Below are positions 8,286 to 18,206 of a stretch of DNA of 64,000 bases, piece after piece. Origin of the DNA: an uncultured Candidatus Pelagibacter sp. GTDB lineage: Bacteria > Pseudomonadota > Alphaproteobacteria > Pelagibacterales > Pelagibacteraceae. Made by a program: the position numbers and the translations under genes. The stretch's first letter is position 1. Every line of letters begins with the position of its first letter. The notes beneath the pieces are model-generated. The model was not told where the DNA came from. It saw only the letters and a list, made by a program, of their open reading frames with translations, and made no database searches. The stretch spans positions 1 through 64,000 of the forward strand of contig CAJQSQ010000021.1 of the NCBI GenBank assembly GCA_905616395.1, given 5' to 3'.

Positions 8286-9088
8286 AAATACTTTTCTTGG
8301 GTGATGTAGTTGGAATTTCAGGGCGGTCGATGGTTTTGAATAATTTACTATCAAAAATTAAAGATGAAAAAATCAATTTTGTAGTTGTTAACGGTGAGAA
8401 TGCAGCTGACTCAGGTGTTGGTCTTACAGAGGAAATATGTAAAGATTTTTTTAATTGTGGAGTAGATGTTATTACAACGGGTAATCATGTGTGGGATCAG
8501 AAAGAAACAATGTCTCATATTGAAAAAGAAAATCGACTTCTTAGACCTAAAAATTTATTTGAACCATCTCCAGGAAAAGGCTTTGGAATATTTACTGCTA
8601 AAAATGAGATGAGAGTAGGGGTACTTAATTTGATGGGAAATGTTTTTATGAAGAAATGTGAAGATGTATTTGAAGCAGCTGAAAAATTTATGAAAAAATA
8701 TAAGCTTAAAGAAGATTATGATTTCCTATTAGTCGATTTTCACGGAGAAATAACAAGTGAAAAGGCAGCTATGGGTCATTTTTTTGATGGAAAAGCGACT
8801 TTGGTTATTGGAACTCACACGCATATTCCAACAAATGATACGAGAGTATTAAAAGGTGGCACTGCTTATCAGACTGATGCAGGAATGTGTGGCGACTACG
8901 ACTCAGTTATTGGAATGAATAAAGATAATTCAATTAATAGGTTTTTAAAAAAAAAGTCTACAAAGCATTTTCCAGCTATTGGTGAAGCTAGTTTGTGTGG
9001 TGTGATTGTTGAATGTGATATAGAAACTGGGTTAGCAAAAAATGTAGAAAATTTTATATATGGAGGAGAATTAAAAAATTCTCAATAA
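8282..9088 (+). CDS. YmdB-like calcineurin-type metallophosphoesterase
   Basis: 268 residues, matching the TIGR00282/YmdB family throughout. Metal ligands are visible: GDVVG at the N-terminus, VNGENAADSGVGL, TTGNHVWD (residues about 66-73), VDFHGE and IGTHTHIPT. Bacillus YmdB is a 2',3'- and 3',5'-cyclic nucleotide phosphodiesterase; in alphaproteobacteria a homologue regularly follows fau and precedes yebC, as here, but its substrate is unproven. It begins with a four-base ATGA overlap with fau and ends five bases before yebC, suggesting one operon. Confidence 0.88.
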   Translation: MKILFLGDVVGISGRSMVLNNLLSKIKDEKINFVVVNGENAADSGVGLTEEICKDFFNCGVDVITTGNHVWDQKETMSHIEKENRLLRPKNLFEPSPGKGFGIFTAKNEMRVGVLNLMGNVFMKKCEDVFEAAEKFMKKYKLKEDYDFLLVDFHGEITSEKAAMGHFFDGKATLVIGTHTHIPTNDTRVLKGGTAYQTDAGMCGDYDSVIGMNKDNSINRFLKKKSTKHFPAIGEASLCGVIVECDIETGLAKNVENFIYGGELKNSQ

Positions 9089-9093
9089 ATATT

Positions 9094-9819
9094 ATGTCGG
9101 GTCACTCAAAATGGGCAAGTATAAAACACTCTAAAGGAAAAGCAGATAAACAAAGATCTAAAGTATTTTCAAAATTATCTAAAGAGATAAGTGTAGCAGC
9201 AAAACTAGGTGATAAAGATCCTGCGATGAACCCAAGACTTAGGTCTGCAATTCAAGCAGCAAAGTCAGCCAACATGCCAAAAGATAATATTGAAAGAGCC
9301 ATTGCCAAATCTTCTGCTAACTCTGAAACAAATTATGAAAATCTAAGATATGAAGGATTTGGTCCAGATAAAATAGCAGTGATTGTAGAAGCGTTAACCG
9401 ACAATAAAAACAGAACAGCTTCCAATGTTAGATCCATATTTGTAAAAAGTGGTGGTAATTTAGGGACCCAGGGTTCTGCTTCACATAACTTTAATCAGTT
9501 AGGGATTATTAAAATTGATAAAAAAGAAATCTCAGATGAACAAATTTTTGAACTAGCAATTGAATCTGGTGCAGATGAGTGTATTTCAAATGATGAATTT
9601 CATGAAATTCAATGTCCTATGAGCGAAATTTATAACGTAAAAAAAAACTTAGAAAAAACAATTGCAAATTTTATTTCAACAGAGATCGAATGGGTTCCCT
9701 TAAATAGCGTAGATGTTGAAAAAGATAAAGTGGAAGCTGCAATAGAGTTCTTAGAAACATTAGAAGATGATGATGATGTTCAAAGTGTTTATTCAAACAT
9801 AAATTTTAATAATAGTTAA
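9094..9819 (+). CDS. yebC: YebC/PmpR family regulatory protein
   Basis: 241 residues with the family's N-terminal SGHSKWASIKHSKGKAD signature, a central domain with EGFGPDKIAVIVEALTDN and SGGNLGTQGSA, and an acidic C-terminal domain. The family was long described as transcriptional regulators; recent work links YebC-type proteins to translation of proline-rich stretches, which would be a neat functional echo of efp at 599. The stop codon overlaps the ruvC ATG by one base, the classic yebC-ruvC arrangement. Confidence 0.95.
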   Translation: MSGHSKWASIKHSKGKADKQRSKVFSKLSKEISVAAKLGDKDPAMNPRLRSAIQAAKSANMPKDNIERAIAKSSANSETNYENLRYEGFGPDKIAVIVEALTDNKNRTASNVRSIFVKSGGNLGTQGSASHNFNQLGIIKIDKKEISDEQIFELAIESGADECISNDEFHEIQCPMSEIYNVKKNLEKTIANFISTEIEWVPLNSVDVEKDKVEAAIEFLETLEDDDDVQSVYSNINFNNS

Positions 9820-10313
9820 TGCTTATTATTGGAATAGATCCAGGAATCACAGGCTCTATTTGTTTTTTTCAAGACGGTAAAATAATTGATGTTATTGAAA
9901 TGCCAAATATGCCAGAAGGAAAAAAAAATAAAAAACAAGTTAATGGTGCTCAAATTTATTATGAAATTTCTTCAAGAATTAAAGATATAAAAAAGGAAGA
10001 TATTAAAGTTATAATTGAGCAAGTATCAGCAATGCCGGGTCAAGGTGTTACCAGCATGTTTAATTTTGGACAATCATTTGGTATTTTAAAAGGAATCTGC
10101 TCTGCAATGCAATTACCAATGTATTTTGTAAGACCGATAAAATGGAAAAAATATTTTAACCTTATTAATTCAGAAAAGGATGCCAGTAGAACAAAAGCAA
10201 TAGAAGTATTTCCTTATTTTTCTTCAGAGTTATCAAGAAAAAAAGACTCAAATAAAGCTGACGCAATACTAATTGCTAGCTTTTATTATGAAACATACAA
10301 ACTAGAGGAATAA
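9819..10313 (+). CDS. ruvC: RuvC-like Holliday junction resolvase (atypical)
   Basis: 164-residue RNase H-fold nuclease in the canonical ruvC position behind yebC. Acidic residues Asp7 (IIGIDPGITG), Glu67 (VIIEQVS) and Asp148 (NKADAILIAS) fit the catalytic set, but the position of E. coli Asp138 reads Asn145, with Asp143 nearby. The central MPGQGVTSMFNFGQSFG and the ADAILIA ending resemble phage-type RuvC-like resolvases more than E. coli RuvC. ruvA and ruvB, normally next, are absent: tolQ follows after 53 bases. It may cleave junctions without a RuvAB motor, or the motor is encoded elsewhere. Confidence 0.82.
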   Translation: MLIIGIDPGITGSICFFQDGKIIDVIEMPNMPEGKKNKKQVNGAQIYYEISSRIKDIKKEDIKVIIEQVSAMPGQGVTSMFNFGQSFGILKGICSAMQLPMYFVRPIKWKKYFNLINSEKDASRTKAIEVFPYFSSELSRKKDSNKADAILIASFYYETYKLEE

Positions 10314-10366
10314 ATTAAGACTTTAAAAGTCAAATTCATGACACATTTTAGTGTGAAACCTTAATT

Positions 10367-11041
10367 ATGGAAGCTGATATTACATCTCAAGCAGTAGGCC
10401 TTGCCTCAAATACAGATTTTTCTTTGTGGAGTTTATTTTTAAGAGCAGACTTTGTTGTAAAGTCAGTAATACTTATGTTGATTGGTTGCTCTATATACTC
10501 ATGGGCAGTCATTATTGAAAAACTTAGGTTATTTAAAAAAATCAATCTAGAATCTGAGGAATTTGAAGAAAAATTTTGGAAATCAAAATCGGCAGAAACT
10601 TTTTATAATAGTTTGCCAGCTGATTTAGAGAACCCAACAGCCTCATTGTTTAAAGATACTATGCAAAGTTTATTAAAAGCTAAAAGTAAAACTAACCTAA
10701 ATGAAAGAATGGCAAGCATACTTGAGGTTAATATTGAAAAACAGATTTCAAAAATAGATAAAGGCTTTACATTTTTGGCAACAGTTGGTTCAACAGCACC
10801 TTTTATAGGTTTGTTTGGAACTGTATGGGGAATAATGAACTCATTTCAATCTATAGCAATCTCAAGGAATACAAGTTTAGCGATTGTGGCGCCAGGAATA
10901 GCAGAAGCGTTATTTGCAACTGCTCTTGGATTATTGGCTGCGATACCTGCAGTTGTTGCTTACAATAAATTTAATAACGATTCAAAAAAATATTCACAAA
11001 GATTAGAAAATTTTTCTAAAAGATTTTTATCAATAATATAA
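10367..11041 (+). CDS. tolQ: Tol-Pal system protein TolQ
   Basis: 224-residue inner-membrane subunit of the proton-driven Tol motor (MotA/TolQ/ExbB family). Membrane segments fall near residues 28-48 (VKSVILMLIGCSIYSW), 133-155 and 168-195 (GIAEALFATALGLLAAIPAVVAY). The family block GSTAPFIGLFGTVWGIMNSF is intact. TolQ5TolR2 couples the proton gradient to TolA so the outer membrane constricts at division. A 53-base spacer separates it from ruvC and a one-base gap from tolR, so this is probably the first gene of the tol operon. Confidence 0.95.
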   Translation: MEADITSQAVGLASNTDFSLWSLFLRADFVVKSVILMLIGCSIYSWAVIIEKLRLFKKINLESEEFEEKFWKSKSAETFYNSLPADLENPTASLFKDTMQSLLKAKSKTNLNERMASILEVNIEKQISKIDKGFTFLATVGSTAPFIGLFGTVWGIMNSFQSIAISRNTSLAIVAPGIAEALFATALGLLAAIPAVVAYNKFNNDSKKYSQRLENFSKRFLSII

Positions 11042-11042
11042 A

Positions 11043-11459
11043 ATGGCTTTTAAACTCAATCGTTCATCCAAAGAACCTATGAGTGAAATAAATGTTACTC
11101 CTTTTGTAGATGTAATGTTGGTATTATTAATTATATTTATGGTAACAGCACCATTATTGACAGTTGGAATACAAGTCGATTTACCTGAAAGCTCTGCAGA
11201 CTCATTACCTGAAGAATTAGAACCATTAACATTATCTATAAACTCTAAAGGTGAAATATTTATTCAAGAATCTAAAGTTGAGTATGATAAAATTATTGCA
11301 AAGATTTTAGCTGTATCTAAAAATAGAACAGACACTAGAATTTATGTTCGAGGAGACAAATCAATAAACTATGGTAGAGTTTTAGAAATAATGGGAATGC
11401 TGTCTGGTTCTGGCTTTACAAAAGTAGCATTAATTTCTGAGCCATATAAAGAGAGGTAG
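11043..11459 (+). CDS. tolR: Tol-Pal system protein TolR
   Basis: 138 residues, one N-terminal membrane anchor (MLVLLIIFMVTAPLL) and a periplasmic ExbD/TolR domain. The conserved proton-carrying aspartate is in NVTPFVDVMLVLL, at about residue 23. YVRGDKSINYGRVLEIMG in the C-terminal half is typical of the family. It follows tolQ by one base and precedes tolA by five, fitting the TolQR stator. Confidence 0.96.
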   Translation: MAFKLNRSSKEPMSEINVTPFVDVMLVLLIIFMVTAPLLTVGIQVDLPESSADSLPEELEPLTLSINSKGEIFIQESKVEYDKIIAKILAVSKNRTDTRIYVRGDKSINYGRVLEIMGMLSGSGFTKVALISEPYKER

Positions 11460-11464
11460 TTAAA

Positions 11465-12274
11465 GTGAATAGAAATATCTTTATTTCTTTTGGGCTTCAT
11501 ATATTTCTTGTGATAATCACAGCTATGAGTCTACCATTCCTTGCTAAAAAACCGATTGATCTTCCCCCAATTATATCAGTTGAGCTCATTCAAATCACAG
11601 ACAAAACTAATATTCCTTTTGCTCCTAAGGCAAAAAAAATAATTGAAAAAGTAAAAGAAAAAGAAAAAAAATTAGTTTCTGAACAGGCACCTCCAAAAAA
11701 AATAAAAAAACAAAAGCCAGATGCCATTCCATTGCCGGATGAAAAAATAGAAAAAATAAAGAAAATTAAAGATGAAAAACAAAACCCTGAAAAAGTAGAG
11801 ACAGAAATTAAACAAATTTCAGAATTTGAAAAAAAAGAACTATTTGATACCAATAGTATTGCAGCATTAATTGATAAATCTAAGACTGAGAGTGCAGAAA
11901 CAAACAAAAAACTAGATAAAGTTACTCAAAATCAGGATAAAGAAATGGATTTTGGTGGATTAACCCTAAGTGAAGAAGATGCTCTAAAAGCTCAAATTTT
12001 TGGTTGTTGGAGTATTCCTCTGGGGTTGCCATTTAACGAAGATTTATTAGTTAGAATTAAGTTACAATTAAAGCCAGATGGCTCTATTATAAAAACTGAA
12101 ATTCTTGATCATGCTAGAATGAATAGGCCTGGACAAGGATTTTATAAAGTATTAGCTGAAAGTGCATTAAGAGCTATAAAACTTTGCCAACCTCTTAGAG
12201 TGCCTAGTTCAGGTTATGAAAGATGGAAAGATATGCAGCTAAACTTTGATGCTAGAGAAATGTTAGAAGGATAA
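11465..12274 (+). CDS. tolA: TolA-like energy transducer
   Basis: 269 residues with GTG start. An N-terminal membrane anchor ([20 protein letters not shown]) is followed by about 120 residues rich in Lys, Glu and Pro that would span the periplasm, and a C-terminal domain ([22 protein letters not shown] to the end) of the TolA/TonB C-terminal type. TolA links the TolQR motor to TolB/Pal. The periplasmic arm is short compared with E. coli TolA (421 residues), as in other alphaproteobacteria. Identification rests on context plus architecture more than on sequence identity. Confidence 0.85.
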   Translation: MNRNIFISFGLHIFLVIITAMSLPFLAKKPIDLPPIISVELIQITDKTNIPFAPKAKKIIEKVKEKEKKLVSEQAPPKKIKKQKPDAIPLPDEKIEKIKKIKDEKQNPEKVETEIKQISEFEKKELFDTNSIAALIDKSKTESAETNKKLDKVTQNQDKEMDFGGLTLSEEDALKAQIFGCWSIPLGLPFNEDLLVRIKLQLKPDGSIIKTEILDHARMNRPGQGFYKVLAESALRAIKLCQPLRVPSSGYERWKDMQLNFDAREMLEG

Positions 12275-12276
12275 AA

Positions 12277-13617
12277 ATGTTATTAAGATATTTATTTATA
12301 TTACTTGTTATTATTCCCACTAAAGCTTTTGCTTTAATTGAAGTTGATATTACTAGAGGAAATTTAAATCCACTACCAGTTGCTGTATCTCCTTTATCAA
12401 TAGATGATAAATCAAAAGAAAATTTTAAAAAAATTTTAAAAAAAGAAGATCTTGGATCAGAAATTTCAATAGTTGTTGAAAATAATTTAAGACAATCTGG
12501 TCTATTTAATCCACTAAACAAAGATGCATTTCTCCAAGAGCCAGATGTAGCGAATTTGAAACCCAGGTTTGAGGATTGGAATTTAATTAAAGCACAAGCT
12601 TTAGTAACAGGCAAGGTTACGTTTGTAGATGAAAAGTTAAGAGTAGAATTTAGATTGTGGGATGTTTTAGCTGGAAAAGAAATGATGGCTTTAGCATTTA
12701 CCACTGTTCCTAGCAATTGGAGAAGAGTAGGTCATATCATTACAGATAAAGTGTATGAGCGCTTGACAGGTGAAAAAGGTTATTTTGATACTAGAATAAT
12801 ATATGTTTCTGAAGAAGGCCCCAAAACTAGAAGAATAAAAAAATTAGCAATAATGGACCAAGATGGTTTTAATAATAAATATTTAACACTTGGAAATGAA
12901 TTAGTTTTAACACCAAGATTTAGTCCAACAAATCAGATGGTCACATATCTTTCTTATTTTAGAAATTTACCTAGGGTATATTTATTAGATATAGAAACTG
13001 GAATGCAAGAAGTGGTAGGGGACTTTCCTGGCATGACATTTGCTCCAAGGTTCTCACCTGATGGAAAAAAAATTATAATGAGCTTCGCTAAAGACGGTAA
13101 CTCTGATATTTACACTATGGATCTTGAAAATAGAATTGTTGAAAGAATTACCAATCATCCATCAATTGATACATCGCCCTCTTATTCACCAGATGGAAAA
13201 CGAATTACCTTTAACTCAGACAGAAGTGGTTACCAACAAATTTACGTAATGGATAGTAATGGAAAAAATGTTAAGAGAATTTCATTTGGTAATGGTTTGT
13301 ATGGAACCCCAGTGTGGTCTCCAAGAGGTGATTTGATTGCATTTACTAAACTTCATAAAGGAAAATTTTATATTGGAGTAATGAGAACAGATGGAACTGG
13401 TGCAAGACTGTTAACAGAGAACTTTTACCAAGAAGCTCCATCATGGTCTCCAAATGGAAGAGTTCTTATTTTTTATAGAGAGACCAAAACTAACTCAAAA
13501 GGAGAGGGGTTTACAGCAAAATTGTGGTCTATTGATTTAACAGGGTATAATGAAAAGATGGTTGAAACTGAAACGGATGCATCTGACCCATCGTGGTCAT
13601 CATTATTAGGCAATTAA
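12277..13617 (+). CDS. tolB: Tol-Pal system beta-propeller protein TolB
   Basis: 446-residue periplasmic protein. A Sec signal peptide occupies about residues 1-19 (hydrophobic core [14 protein letters not shown]), then the N-terminal alpha/beta domain with a VDITRG strand and [16 protein letters not shown], then a six-bladed propeller with repeated blade motifs such as [16 protein letters not shown] and [16 protein letters not shown]. TolB binds Pal and is released by TolA to redistribute Pal to the septum. Two bases after tolA; pal follows after an 85-base spacer that may carry an extra promoter. Confidence 0.96.
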   Translation: MLLRYLFILLVIIPTKAFALIEVDITRGNLNPLPVAVSPLSIDDKSKENFKKILKKEDLGSEISIVVENNLRQSGLFNPLNKDAFLQEPDVANLKPRFEDWNLIKAQALVTGKVTFVDEKLRVEFRLWDVLAGKEMMALAFTTVPSNWRRVGHIITDKVYERLTGEKGYFDTRIIYVSEEGPKTRRIKKLAIMDQDGFNNKYLTLGNELVLTPRFSPTNQMVTYLSYFRNLPRVYLLDIETGMQEVVGDFPGMTFAPRFSPDGKKIIMSFAKDGNSDIYTMDLENRIVERITNHPSIDTSPSYSPDGKRITFNSDRSGYQQIYVMDSNGKNVKRISFGNGLYGTPVWSPRGDLIAFTKLHKGKFYIGVMRTDGTGARLLTENFYQEAPSWSPNGRVLIFYRETKTNSKGEGFTAKLWSIDLTGYNEKMVETETDASDPSWSSLLGN

Positions 13618-13702
13618 CGTTTAAATCACTTGATCTTTTAACTTGAAACATCTAACTAGTTGTGAAAAAGTAAGTAATTCAATTAAGGATTAAGGAGCAA
13701 AA

Positions 13703-14185
13703 ATGAACTTAAGTAAAATTTTAAAAAATGCATTTCTAATTATATTAGCAAGCTTAGTATTAACCGCTTGTGCAACAAAAAAAACATCAACAACAGGACA
13801 AATGCAGGGTGACACTTATACGGGCACAGATACTGTAAAAGAGTTAGCTAAAGGTGTTCCTGATAGAGTTTTCTTTGCAACTAATGAAACTGTGCTTACA
13901 ACAGCTTCAAGAGAAACTTTAAGAAAACAAGCTGGATGGTTAAGAAAAAATTCAGATATTAATGTTATTTTAGAAGGGCATGCTGATGAGAGAGGTACTA
14001 GAGAGTATAACTTAGCATTAGGTGAAAGAAGAGCTAATTCAGCAAAAGACTATTTAATGACTTACGGAATTTCTTCAGATAGAATTTCAGTACTTAGTTA
14101 TGGTAAAGAAAGACCAGTAGATTCCGGATCCAGTCCTTTAGCTTGGTCTAAAAATAGAAGATCAGTTACTGTTAAAGCTAACTAA
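13703..14185 (+). CDS. pal: Peptidoglycan-associated lipoprotein Pal
   Basis: 160-residue outer-membrane lipoprotein. A signal peptide ends in a lipobox (LTAC, Cys at residue 23), then a linker and an OmpA-like peptidoglycan-binding domain with ILEGHADERGTREYNLALGERRA, which includes the conserved Asp and Arg that bind meso-diaminopimelate. It has one of the strongest Shine-Dalgarno sequences in the window, AAGGAG at 13692-13697, six bases ahead of the ATG, consistent with the high abundance of Pal. It is followed directly by a strong intrinsic terminator. Confidence 0.97.
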   Translation: MNLSKILKNAFLIILASLVLTACATKKTSTTGQMQGDTYTGTDTVKELAKGVPDRVFFATNETVLTTASRETLRKQAGWLRKNSDINVILEGHADERGTREYNLALGERRANSAKDYLMTYGISSDRISVLSYGKERPVDSGSSPLAWSKNRRSVTVKAN

Positions 14186-14203
14186 TTAATCTAAATAATT
14201 TAT

Positions 14204-14242
14204 AAAAGACCCTATCACATTTGTGAATAGGGTCTTTTTTTT
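14204..14242 (+). terminator. Rho-independent terminator after pal
   Basis: A hairpin with arms AAAAGACCCTATCAC and GTG-A-ATAGGGTCTTTT (one bulged A, four-base loop) runs into a T tract of eight. It lies 19 bases after the pal stop and closes the tolQRAB-pal unit. cpoB, 31 bases further on, must therefore rely on read-through or its own promoter. Confidence 0.92.
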
Positions 14243-14272
14243 GCCATCATTATAATTACTACTGAATTTATT

Positions 14273-15247
14273 ATGCTTAATTATAAAAAGATAATTCGAT
14301 TAAAGTTAATATTAGTATTTATATTTTTCCCAAATATTATTTTTGCAGATAACCATAATATAAATGAAATTTTAGAGTTAATTCAAAAAGATCTAAAAAC
14401 TCTAGAAAAAGCTGTTTATTCAGGATCAACTAATTCAAATAGTCAAAAAAGCAAAAATGAAAACTCAGAAGATGTTTTGACAAGACATCTTTTAAAATTA
14501 TCTGATATTGAAAAACAATTTCAAGAACTTACTAATAAGTTTGAAGAAATTAACTTCAAGTTAGATAAATTATCAAATAGGCTTTCTAAGGTTCAAGCAG
14601 ATAATCAGGTTAGGTTTCAAGATGTAGAAAATACTTTGTCATCTGGAGAAGTTGGAAAAAAATTAACTTCAATACCAAAGGAACAAGAAGACAAAATTTT
14701 ACCAGGCTCTTCACAACCTCAAGATTTAGGTTCTATTTCATATAAAGACACAGAAAGTAAAGAAACAACTCAACAAATACAATCTGTAGAAACCACCTCA
14801 TCGATTGTAACAGAAAATTTTGAATCAGAAAAAAATATACTTCCAAAGGTCTCTCCAGAAAAACAATATGAATTTGCAACTAGTTTTTTAAAGGTAGGTG
14901 ATTACAGTACTGCGGAAAGAGCTTTTAGAGAATTTGTAATAAATAACTCAGATCATAAACTAGCAGGTAATGCTCAATATTGGTATGCTGAAACGTTTAG
15001 AATAAGACAGCTCTATACGGATGCTGCCACTGCTTATCTTGAGGGATATCAAAAATACCCAAAAGGTGACAAGGCTCCTATAAATTTATTAAAACTTGGT
15101 GTATCAATGGTTCAAATAGGAGAAAAAGAGCAAGGTTGTAAAATGATTGTAGGAGTTGAAGAGCAATATCCTAAGGCAAATCAATCTGTGCTTCAAAAAG
15201 CAAAATATGAATCAAAAAAGTTTGAGTGCTCAAAACAAAACTCATAA
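14273..15247 (+). CDS. cpoB: Cell division coordinator CpoB (YbgF)
   Basis: 324 residues. A signal peptide (ILVFIFFPNIIFA, cleavage near residue 25) leads to a long coiled-coil region, a low-complexity Ser/Thr/Gln linker (roughly residues 135-195), and a C-terminal TPR domain with YEFATSFLKVGDYSTAERAF and AQYWYAETFRIRQLYTDAATAY. CpoB is periplasmic and ties Tol-Pal constriction to septal peptidoglycan synthesis. It lies behind the pal terminator and overlaps the probable tilS start by 41 bases. Confidence 0.9.
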   Translation: MLNYKKIIRLKLILVFIFFPNIIFADNHNINEILELIQKDLKTLEKAVYSGSTNSNSQKSKNENSEDVLTRHLLKLSDIEKQFQELTNKFEEINFKLDKLSNRLSKVQADNQVRFQDVENTLSSGEVGKKLTSIPKEQEDKILPGSSQPQDLGSISYKDTESKETTQQIQSVETTSSIVTENFESEKNILPKVSPEKQYEFATSFLKVGDYSTAERAFREFVINNSDHKLAGNAQYWYAETFRIRQLYTDAATAYLEGYQKYPKGDKAPINLLKLGVSMVQIGEKEQGCKMIVGVEEQYPKANQSVLQKAKYESKKFECSKQNS

Positions 15248-16262
15248 ACAAATTCTTAGTTTTCTAAAAAATCGAACAATTTCTAAAGTTTATAGTGAAT
15301 TCGTTTCCTCTTTAAATGCTAGGGAAAATTTAGCTGTAGCAGTTTCAGGTGGACCCGATAGTTTGGCGCTAGCTTACTTGACTAAATGCTATTCAATAAA
15401 AAATAAAATAACAGTTAAATTCTTTTTAGTTGATCATAAGCTCAGACCTGAGTCGACAAAAGAAGCTATTTCTGTAAAAAAACTTTTAAAAAAAGTTGGT
15501 ATCACATGTAAAGTATTAAGTTGGAAAGGTAAAAAACCTACTAGAAATATTCAATCTTTAGCAAGAGAGGCAAGATATTCTTTACTAGCAAAAGAATGTA
15601 AGAAAAATAATATTAAGCACTTATTGTTAGGACATCATTCAAATGATTTATTTGAAAACTTTTTAATTAGAGTGGTTAGAGGAAGTGGACTAAATGGACT
15701 GGTATCTTTTAACAAAAGTGTCAAATATAAAGATGAAGATCTAAATATTTTAAGACCATTACTCAACTTAGAAAAAAATGATTTAATTAATATTTCTAAA
15801 ATAGTATTTAAGTTTTTTATTAAAGATCCATCCAATATTAATGAGATATATAAAAGAACAAGAATTAGAATTCTATTAGAGTCTCTTGAAAAAGAGGGAT
15901 TAGATTTAAAAAAACTAAAATTAACCATTGATAATTTAAGAGACTCAGACAAATCAATAAAGTTTTATGTTAAAAAAAATTTAAAGGTTAATTCCGTATA
16001 TATTAAAACAAAAGATACTTGTATTTTAAATCATAGTTTTTTTGATCAATCTCATGAAGTTGTTTTTAGATCTTTGACGTTTATTATTCAAAAAATAGGA
16101 AAAAAATATTATCCCGTTAGAGGAAAAAGTATTAATGAGCTGATTAACAGAATAACACTCAAGACATTTTCAAAAATAACTTTAGGAGGCTGTTTTGTTG
16201 AAAGCGTTAATGAAACCATATTAATATCAAGAGAAAACACTAATAATGTTAAAGTTTTGTAA
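15207..16262 (+). CDS. tilS: tRNA(Ile)-lysidine synthase TilS
   Basis: PP-loop ATPase that converts C34 of tRNA-Ile(CAU) to lysidine so it reads AUA, an essential codon in this AT-rich genome. Motif SGGPDSLALAY near residue 48 is the P-loop, followed by VDHKLRPES and LGHHSNDLFENFLIR. 351 residues from the ATG at 15207. An earlier ATG at 15156 in frame is possible but would deepen the overlap with cpoB to 92 bases. It precedes ftsH, as in most alphaproteobacteria and many other bacteria. Confidence 0.92.
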   Translation: MNQKSLSAQNKTHKQILSFLKNRTISKVYSEFVSSLNARENLAVAVSGGPDSLALAYLTKCYSIKNKITVKFFLVDHKLRPESTKEAISVKKLLKKVGITCKVLSWKGKKPTRNIQSLAREARYSLLAKECKKNNIKHLLLGHHSNDLFENFLIRVVRGSGLNGLVSFNKSVKYKDEDLNILRPLLNLEKNDLINISKIVFKFFIKDPSNINEIYKRTRIRILLESLEKEGLDLKKLKLTIDNLRDSDKSIKFYVKKNLKVNSVYIKTKDTCILNHSFFDQSHEVVFRSLTFIIQKIGKKYYPVRGKSINELINRITLKTFSKITLGGCFVESVNETILISRENTNNVKVL

Positions 16263-16266
16263 CAAT

Positions 16267-16294
16267 TTGACACTTGTTTAATTAATAATAATTA
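16267..16294 (+). promoter_or_regulatory. Probable promoter of ftsH
   Basis: A perfect -35 hexamer TTGACA at 16267-16272 is followed, after 16 bases, by TAATTA at 16289-16294, in the 45-base tilS-ftsH spacer and 14 bases before the ftsH ATG. The very AT-rich background makes the -10 assignment less certain than the -35. I see no sigma-32-like sequence here although rpoH is encoded nearby. Confidence 0.5.
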
Positions 16295-16307
16295 TTATCT
16301 TATAAGT

Positions 16308-18200
16308 ATGAATATGAAAAATTTAGCTATGTGGGCTGTAATTGTTTTTTTAACAATAGGCCTTTATAATATGTTTAAGAACCCTCAAGCTAATGTTGCC
16401 AAAAGCAATTCAATAATATTCTCAGAATTTTTAACAGAAGTTGATAATGGCGGAGTTGTAAAAGTAGATATACAAGGAAACAATATAAGAGGACTTCTTG
16501 CTAATGGAAATTCTTTTTCTACATACTCACCAAACTATCCAAACTTAATTGAAAAACTATCTAGCAAAGGTGTAAGTATTTCAGCTGCTCCTTTAGAGGA
16601 TAAAATGCCATCTCTATTTGGTGTGTTGTTATCATGGTTTCCAATGTTACTATTAATTGCTGTTTGGATCTTCTTTATGAGACAAATGCAAGGTGGCAAA
16701 GGTGGAGCTATGGGCTTTGGCAAATCTAAAGCAAAACTGATGAACGAATTAAAAGGTAAAGTAACATTTGATGATGTTGCTGGAGTAGAAGAGGCAAAAG
16801 AAGAAGTAGAAGAAGTTGTTCAATTTTTAAAAGATCCAAAAAAATTTAGTAGACTTGGTGGAAAGATACCAAGAGGATGTTTGCTGGTTGGTCAGCCAGG
16901 AACAGGTAAAACTTTACTTGCAAGAGCTATAGCAGGAGAAGCAGGAGTTCCGTTCTTTACTATATCAGGGTCAGATTTTGTCGAGATGTTCGTTGGTGTT
17001 GGAGCTTCAAGAGTTAGGGATATGTTTGAACAAGGTAAAAAAAATTCACCCTGTATTATATTTATAGATGAGATCGATGCTGTTGGAAGAAGCAGAGGAG
17101 CTGGTCTTGGAGGTGGTAACGATGAAAGAGAACAAACTTTAAACCAATTGTTAGTTGAAATGGATGGTTTTGAAACTAATGAAGGGGTAATAATTATTGC
17201 AGCAACAAACAGGCCTGATGTATTGGATCCAGCTTTATTAAGACCAGGTAGATTTGATAGACAGGTAGTAGTTGGACTTCCAGATATTATAGGTCGAGAA
17301 AAAATACTAAAAGTGCATGTTAAAAAAATAAAAATGGCACCTGGTGTAAATTTAAGAACTGTAGCAAGAGGAACCCCAGGTTTTTCAGGTGCAGATTTAG
17401 CTAATATAGTTAATGAAGCAGCATTACTTGCTGCAAGAAAAAATAAAAGAATAGTTACTCTAGATGAATTTGAAGAAGCTAGAGATAAAGTAATGATGGG
17501 TTCGGAGAGAAGGTCAATGGTTATGACTGAGGAAGAAAAAACTTTAACTGCTTACCACGAGGCAGGTCATGCAATAGTAACTATTAATGAGAGTGCTGCG
17601 CATCCAATTCATAAAGCAACAATTATTCCAAGAGGTCGAGCCCTAGGGATGGTTATGCAGCTACCTGAGAGAGATCAAATATCTCAAACAAGAGAACAGC
17701 TTCATGCTCAATTAGCTATAGCTATGGGTGGTAGAGTAGCTGAAGAAATTATATTTGGTGAAGATAAAGTTACAACTGGTGCATCTAGTGATATTGAACA
17801 AGCGACTCAAAGAGCAAGAGCCATGGTAATGCAAGCAGGCCTTAGCAAAGAGTTGGGACCAGTTGCTTATGGTTCAAATGAAGAAGAGGTATTTTTAGGT
17901 AGGTCTGTTGCTAGAACTCAAAATATGTCTGAAGAAACTTCAAAAAAAGTGGACTCAGAAATTAGAAAAATTGTAGATAAAGGTTATGAAAGAGCAAGAA
18001 CAGTTTTAACTGAAAAAATTGATGATTTACATAAGTTAGCAAAAGCTCTTTTAACTTACGAAACTCTTTCGGGTGAAGAAATAGAAAACTTAATAAACAA
18101 AAACATATATCCAAGCAATAAAGAAGATTTAAAAGTTGAAGATGAAGATAAAGGCTCAGCTTTAAGCTCAATGGGTCTTAAGCCAAAAATAGTTCATTAA
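16308..18200 (+). CDS. ftsH: ATP-dependent zinc metalloprotease FtsH
   Basis: 630 residues. Two membrane helices (about residues 5-22 and 103-124) flank a periplasmic domain; then comes the AAA+ ATPase with Walker [13 protein letters not shown], Walker [12 protein letters not shown], the second region of homology [20 protein letters not shown], and the zinc protease site [10 protein letters not shown] (HExxH). FtsH degrades misfolded membrane proteins and regulators such as the heat-shock sigma factor; rpoH is encoded at 22693. The start may be this ATG or the third codon, also ATG. folP follows after six bases. Confidence 0.98.
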   Translation: MNMKNLAMWAVIVFLTIGLYNMFKNPQANVAKSNSIIFSEFLTEVDNGGVVKVDIQGNNIRGLLANGNSFSTYSPNYPNLIEKLSSKGVSISAAPLEDKMPSLFGVLLSWFPMLLLIAVWIFFMRQMQGGKGGAMGFGKSKAKLMNELKGKVTFDDVAGVEEAKEEVEEVVQFLKDPKKFSRLGGKIPRGCLLVGQPGTGKTLLARAIAGEAGVPFFTISGSDFVEMFVGVGASRVRDMFEQGKKNSPCIIFIDEIDAVGRSRGAGLGGGNDEREQTLNQLLVEMDGFETNEGVIIIAATNRPDVLDPALLRPGRFDRQVVVGLPDIIGREKILKVHVKKIKMAPGVNLRTVARGTPGFSGADLANIVNEAALLAARKNKRIVTLDEFEEARDKVMMGSERRSMVMTEEEKTLTAYHEAGHAIVTINESAAHPIHKATIIPRGRALGMVMQLPERDQISQTREQLHAQLAIAMGGRVAEEIIFGEDKVTTGASSDIEQATQRARAMVMQAGLSKELGPVAYGSNEEEVFLGRSVARTQNMSEETSKKVDSEIRKIVDKGYERARTVLTEKIDDLHKLAKALLTYETLSGEEIENLINKNIYPSNKEDLKVEDEDKGSALSSMGLKPKIVH

Positions 18201-18206
18201 AATTAA

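Noticed and set aside
10314..10366. GACTTTAAAAGTC imperfect palindrome before tolQ
   Set aside because: Short, imperfect and A/T-dominated; cannot be told from chance in this background.
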